A DNA stretch of 64,000 bases from Eutreptiella sp. 'Long Island Sound 2002'. Its lineage: Eukaryota; Euglenozoa; Euglenophyceae; Eutreptiales; Eutreptiaceae. Position 1 is the stretch's first letter. Each line of letters starts with the position of its first letter. The notes under the pieces were generated by a model. That model did no database searches. It saw only the letters and a list, made by a program, of their open reading frames with translations, and was not told where the DNA came from. Both the position numbers and the translations under genes were made by a program. This document shows positions 61,641 through 64,000 of the stretch, one piece after another. The DNA is taken from positions 38,015,998 through 38,079,997 of the forward strand of contig OZ038389.1 in the NCBI GenBank assembly GCA_964036045.1. Direction: 5' to 3'.

Positions 61641-64000
61641 TTTTTTTCGATGTCTTGCAGATATTTGTGATGGATCCCCCCCGGCGACCAGGCGCCGCGG
61701 GGGGTGCAGCGAAACCCTGGCCGGGGGGCAGCCGGGGCCTACCAGGGCCGCGCACCCCGCGGCATTTGGACTGGCTGCCCGCGGCGGCGGCTCCTGCGGG
61801 GGCTGCGGCAGCGGCGGGCGGCCACAGCGTGGAGCCAGCCAGCCCGACGACGCCGCCGATAAGGGCCAGGTGCGTGCCTGCGACATGCGTGCGACATACC
61901 TACACAGTGTCCTGCGTAGTGTCCTGCGTAGTGAAGAGAGGGGAAAAAACAGGGCAGGGAAGGGGAGGCCAGGTGCGTGCCTGCGACATGCGTGCAACTT
62001 GCCTACAAAGTGTCCTGCGTAGTGTCCTGCGAATTCTAGCGAGGGAAAAGGGCAGGGGAGGGAGGGGGAGGTAGGGCGGGAATAGAGGCCCAAGGCCGCA
62101 TGCGGGTGCAGACGGGACCAGGGCACCAGGGGGCGGCAAGGTGAAGAGGGAGTGGGAGGGGTGCCTCGCGTATTGTTCCGCGAAGTGTATGCCGGGAGGG
62201 TAAAGGGAGGACGGGGACAGAGAGACAGAGGGCCAGGGACCAAGGGACCTGGGAAGGGGGGCAAGGGAGGATGAGGGAGGGCGAGCAGACAGGGGGCAGG
62301 GCAAGGCCAGGGGTCCGGGGCAGAGAGAGGGGGCAAAGAGGGAGTGCTGCCTCGCGAATTGCTCCGCATCGTGCTCGCGCTGGCCGGAGGCCAGAGGAAC
62401 AGAGAAGGCAGGGCAGAGGGGAGGGCGTGCCACGGCGGCATGAAGGAGCGAACGTGGGGCAGAAGCACATAGGTGCCCCACAACCAAGCGAGCCGCCCGC
62501 AGTGCGCGGGGGCACTGGACAAGGCAGAGCGCCGCGGCGCGCTGCCACTAAGCGGTCCACCCCCAAAGGTGCAGTGTCCTGCGTAGCGTCATGCAACGAG
62601 GGCCAGGTGCGTGCCTGCGACATGCGTGCGACTTGCCTACACAGTGTCCTGCGTAGTGTCCTGCATGGGGTAGAGAGGTAAAAGGGCAGGGGAGGGAGGG
62701 GGAGGCAGGGCGGGTGTAGAGGGACAAAGGCCGCAGGCGGGTGCAGTGCGACATGCGTGCCACAAGCCTAGGGACCAGGGCGCCAGGGGGCGGCAAGGTG
62801 AAGAGGGGGTGGGAGAGGTGCCTCGCGTATTGCTCCGCGATGTGAATGCAGGGAGGGTAAAGCGAGGACGGAGACAAGGAGACAGAGGGCCAGGGACCCG
62901 GGGGCCTGGGAAGGGGAGCAAGGGAGGACGAGGGAGAACGAACACACGAGGGGCAGGGCTGGGCCAGGGAGCGGGAGCAGAGGGGGGCAGCAGGGAGGGA
63001 GGTTTGCCTCGCGAATTGCTCCGCACCGTGCTAGCGCTGGCCGGGGGGCGGGGGTAAGGAAGAGGAGGCGGGAGAAAAGAGGGAGGGGGACAGAGAGGAA
63101 GGAGGCCGGAGACCCTGCAACTAGGGACGAGGGGCAGGGCAAGGCGAGAGAGGGCGAGCAAACAGGGGGCAAGACAGGGCCAGGGGGCCGGGGCAGAGAG
63201 AACGGCAGAGAGGGAGCGCTGCCTCGCGAATTGCTCCGCACTGTGCACGCGCTGGCCGGAGGGCAGAGGGACCGAGAAGGTGGGGCAGAGAAGGGGGTAC
63301 CATGGTACCCCACAACCGAGCGAGCCGCCTGCAGCGTGCAGGGGCGCAGGGCAAGGCGGGGTGCCGCGGCGTGCTGCCACAAGGCAGCCCGCCCCGGTAG
63401 GTGCAGTGTGCTGTGTGCCTGCGTAGTGTCATGCAACGAGGGCCGGCAGGGACGAGGGGAGGGGGCACGGACAGGGCGAAAGAGGTAGGACACGAAGGAG
63501 GTAAGCGAAGGACAGCTGGAGCAGAGAGAGGGAGCAACGAGGGAGACAGGGGCATGCTCAGCGTTGGGCGAGCGCAGAGGGCGAGGGAGGGAGCAGAGGG
63601 GGCAGGGTAGGGGATAGTTGCCATGCGTCGTGCCGTGCGCCGTGCGCGACCTGAAACCGTCTCTGACCTCATCCATGCGTGTGTCATGTCACGTCAACCA
63701 AGCCTGGAGCTGGAGGCAGGAAGTGGCACGGGGGGACGGGCACCTGCGGCGCCATCCGTAGGGCCTCCCGTGCGTTGGCCCAACCCTAACCCTAACCCTA
63801 ACCTGGCGCCATCCACTGGACCCCCTGCGCCTGTTGCAGTAGGTGTGACGCAGAGGGGACGGGCACCAGCGGCGCCATCCGGTGGGCCCCCTGCGGCAGC
63901 GATTGTGCTGATCTGATTAACTAGGTGGCCAGAGGATGCCACAAATGAATCCCCCACCCGTCTCCCCGCGTCTCTGCCATAGGACCTCAGGGGCCTCCAT
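61641..64000 (+). repeat. 5' region of a second giant-element copy (runs off the window)
   Basis: The same order as 39711-42765: TTTTTTTTCGATGTCTTGCAG, leader, and anchors AGGTGCGTGCCTGCGAC at 61868, 61971 and 62605 (spacing 103 and 634, nearly the same as 104 and 634 in copy 1). More monomer-like sequence runs to about 63500, and the 42361-type end block starts at about 63611. Copy 2 has fewer or more degenerate monomers than copy 1. Base 64000 corresponds to about 42762 of copy 1. Confidence 0.8.
63782..63803. repeat. Short internal telomere-type repeat (CCCTAA)3
   Basis: AACCCTAACCCTAACCCTAACC lies inside the conserved end block, at a place where copy 1 (about 42530-42570) has different sequence. 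CCCTAA is the TTAGGG telomere repeat read on the other strand. Confidence 0.85.

Overview
The window is eukaryotic nuclear DNA made almost entirely of mobile and virus-like DNA; I see no clear host housekeeping gene. The host is probably a microbial alga or other protist. The gag-pol of Ty3 element B (2.87-3.1 and 13.4-19.1 kb) resembles, from memory and unverified, elements of dinoflagellate (Symbiodiniaceae) genomes. The very GC-rich right half would fit a GC-rich dinoflagellate, but a green alga or haptophyte cannot be excluded.

Layout: (1) 1-2.6 kb, minus strand: endonuclease-reverse transcriptase of a non-LTR element, cut by the window edge and carrying one in-frame stop. (2) 2.87-19.1 kb: Ty3 element B, split by a nearly complete Ty3 chromovirus-like element A (LTRs 3100-3386 and 13093-13382). 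Element A has gag, pol and an unusual third reading frame of about 3 kb, and is strikingly rich in the tetranucleotide TCGA. (3) 19.1-24.9 kb: probable 3' LTR of element B, a 2.4-kb non-autonomous LTR element and a tRNA-like relic. (4) About 24.99-36.49 kb: a compact, lower-GC block of viral type. It has an RNA polymerase largest-subunit homologue, a TFIIS-like factor, a RING protein, a tyrosine recombinase, an ERCC4-type nuclease, an SF1 helicase, an A32-like packaging ATPase and several unknown genes. Most of its enzymes carry a stop, a frameshift or a changed key residue, so it looks like a decaying insert of a large DNA virus or related element. (5) 36.5-39.6 kb: intergenic DNA. (6) 39.6-61.2 kb: a giant non-LTR retrotransposon. 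It has a 5' region of about 650-bp tandem monomers, then a 4,610-codon frame interrupted by a single TGA, which separates a protein with a Ulp1-like protease from an endonuclease-RT protein. (7) 61.2-64 kb: the start of what looks like a second copy of the same 5' region, head to tail, with a short internal run of CCCTAA repeats.

Working together: in element A, gag, protease, RT, RNase H, integrase and chromodomain form a standard Ty3 cycle, and the third frame has no known role. In the viral-type block, polymerase, TFIIS, helicase, nuclease, recombinase and ATPase are what a virus with its own transcription, DNA processing and genome packaging would carry. No capsid gene or DNA polymerase is visible in the window. 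In the giant element, the 5' monomers are probably promoter units and the two reading frames provide RNA-binding/protease and target-primed reverse transcription functions. All functional statements rest on motifs read by eye; no database search was run.
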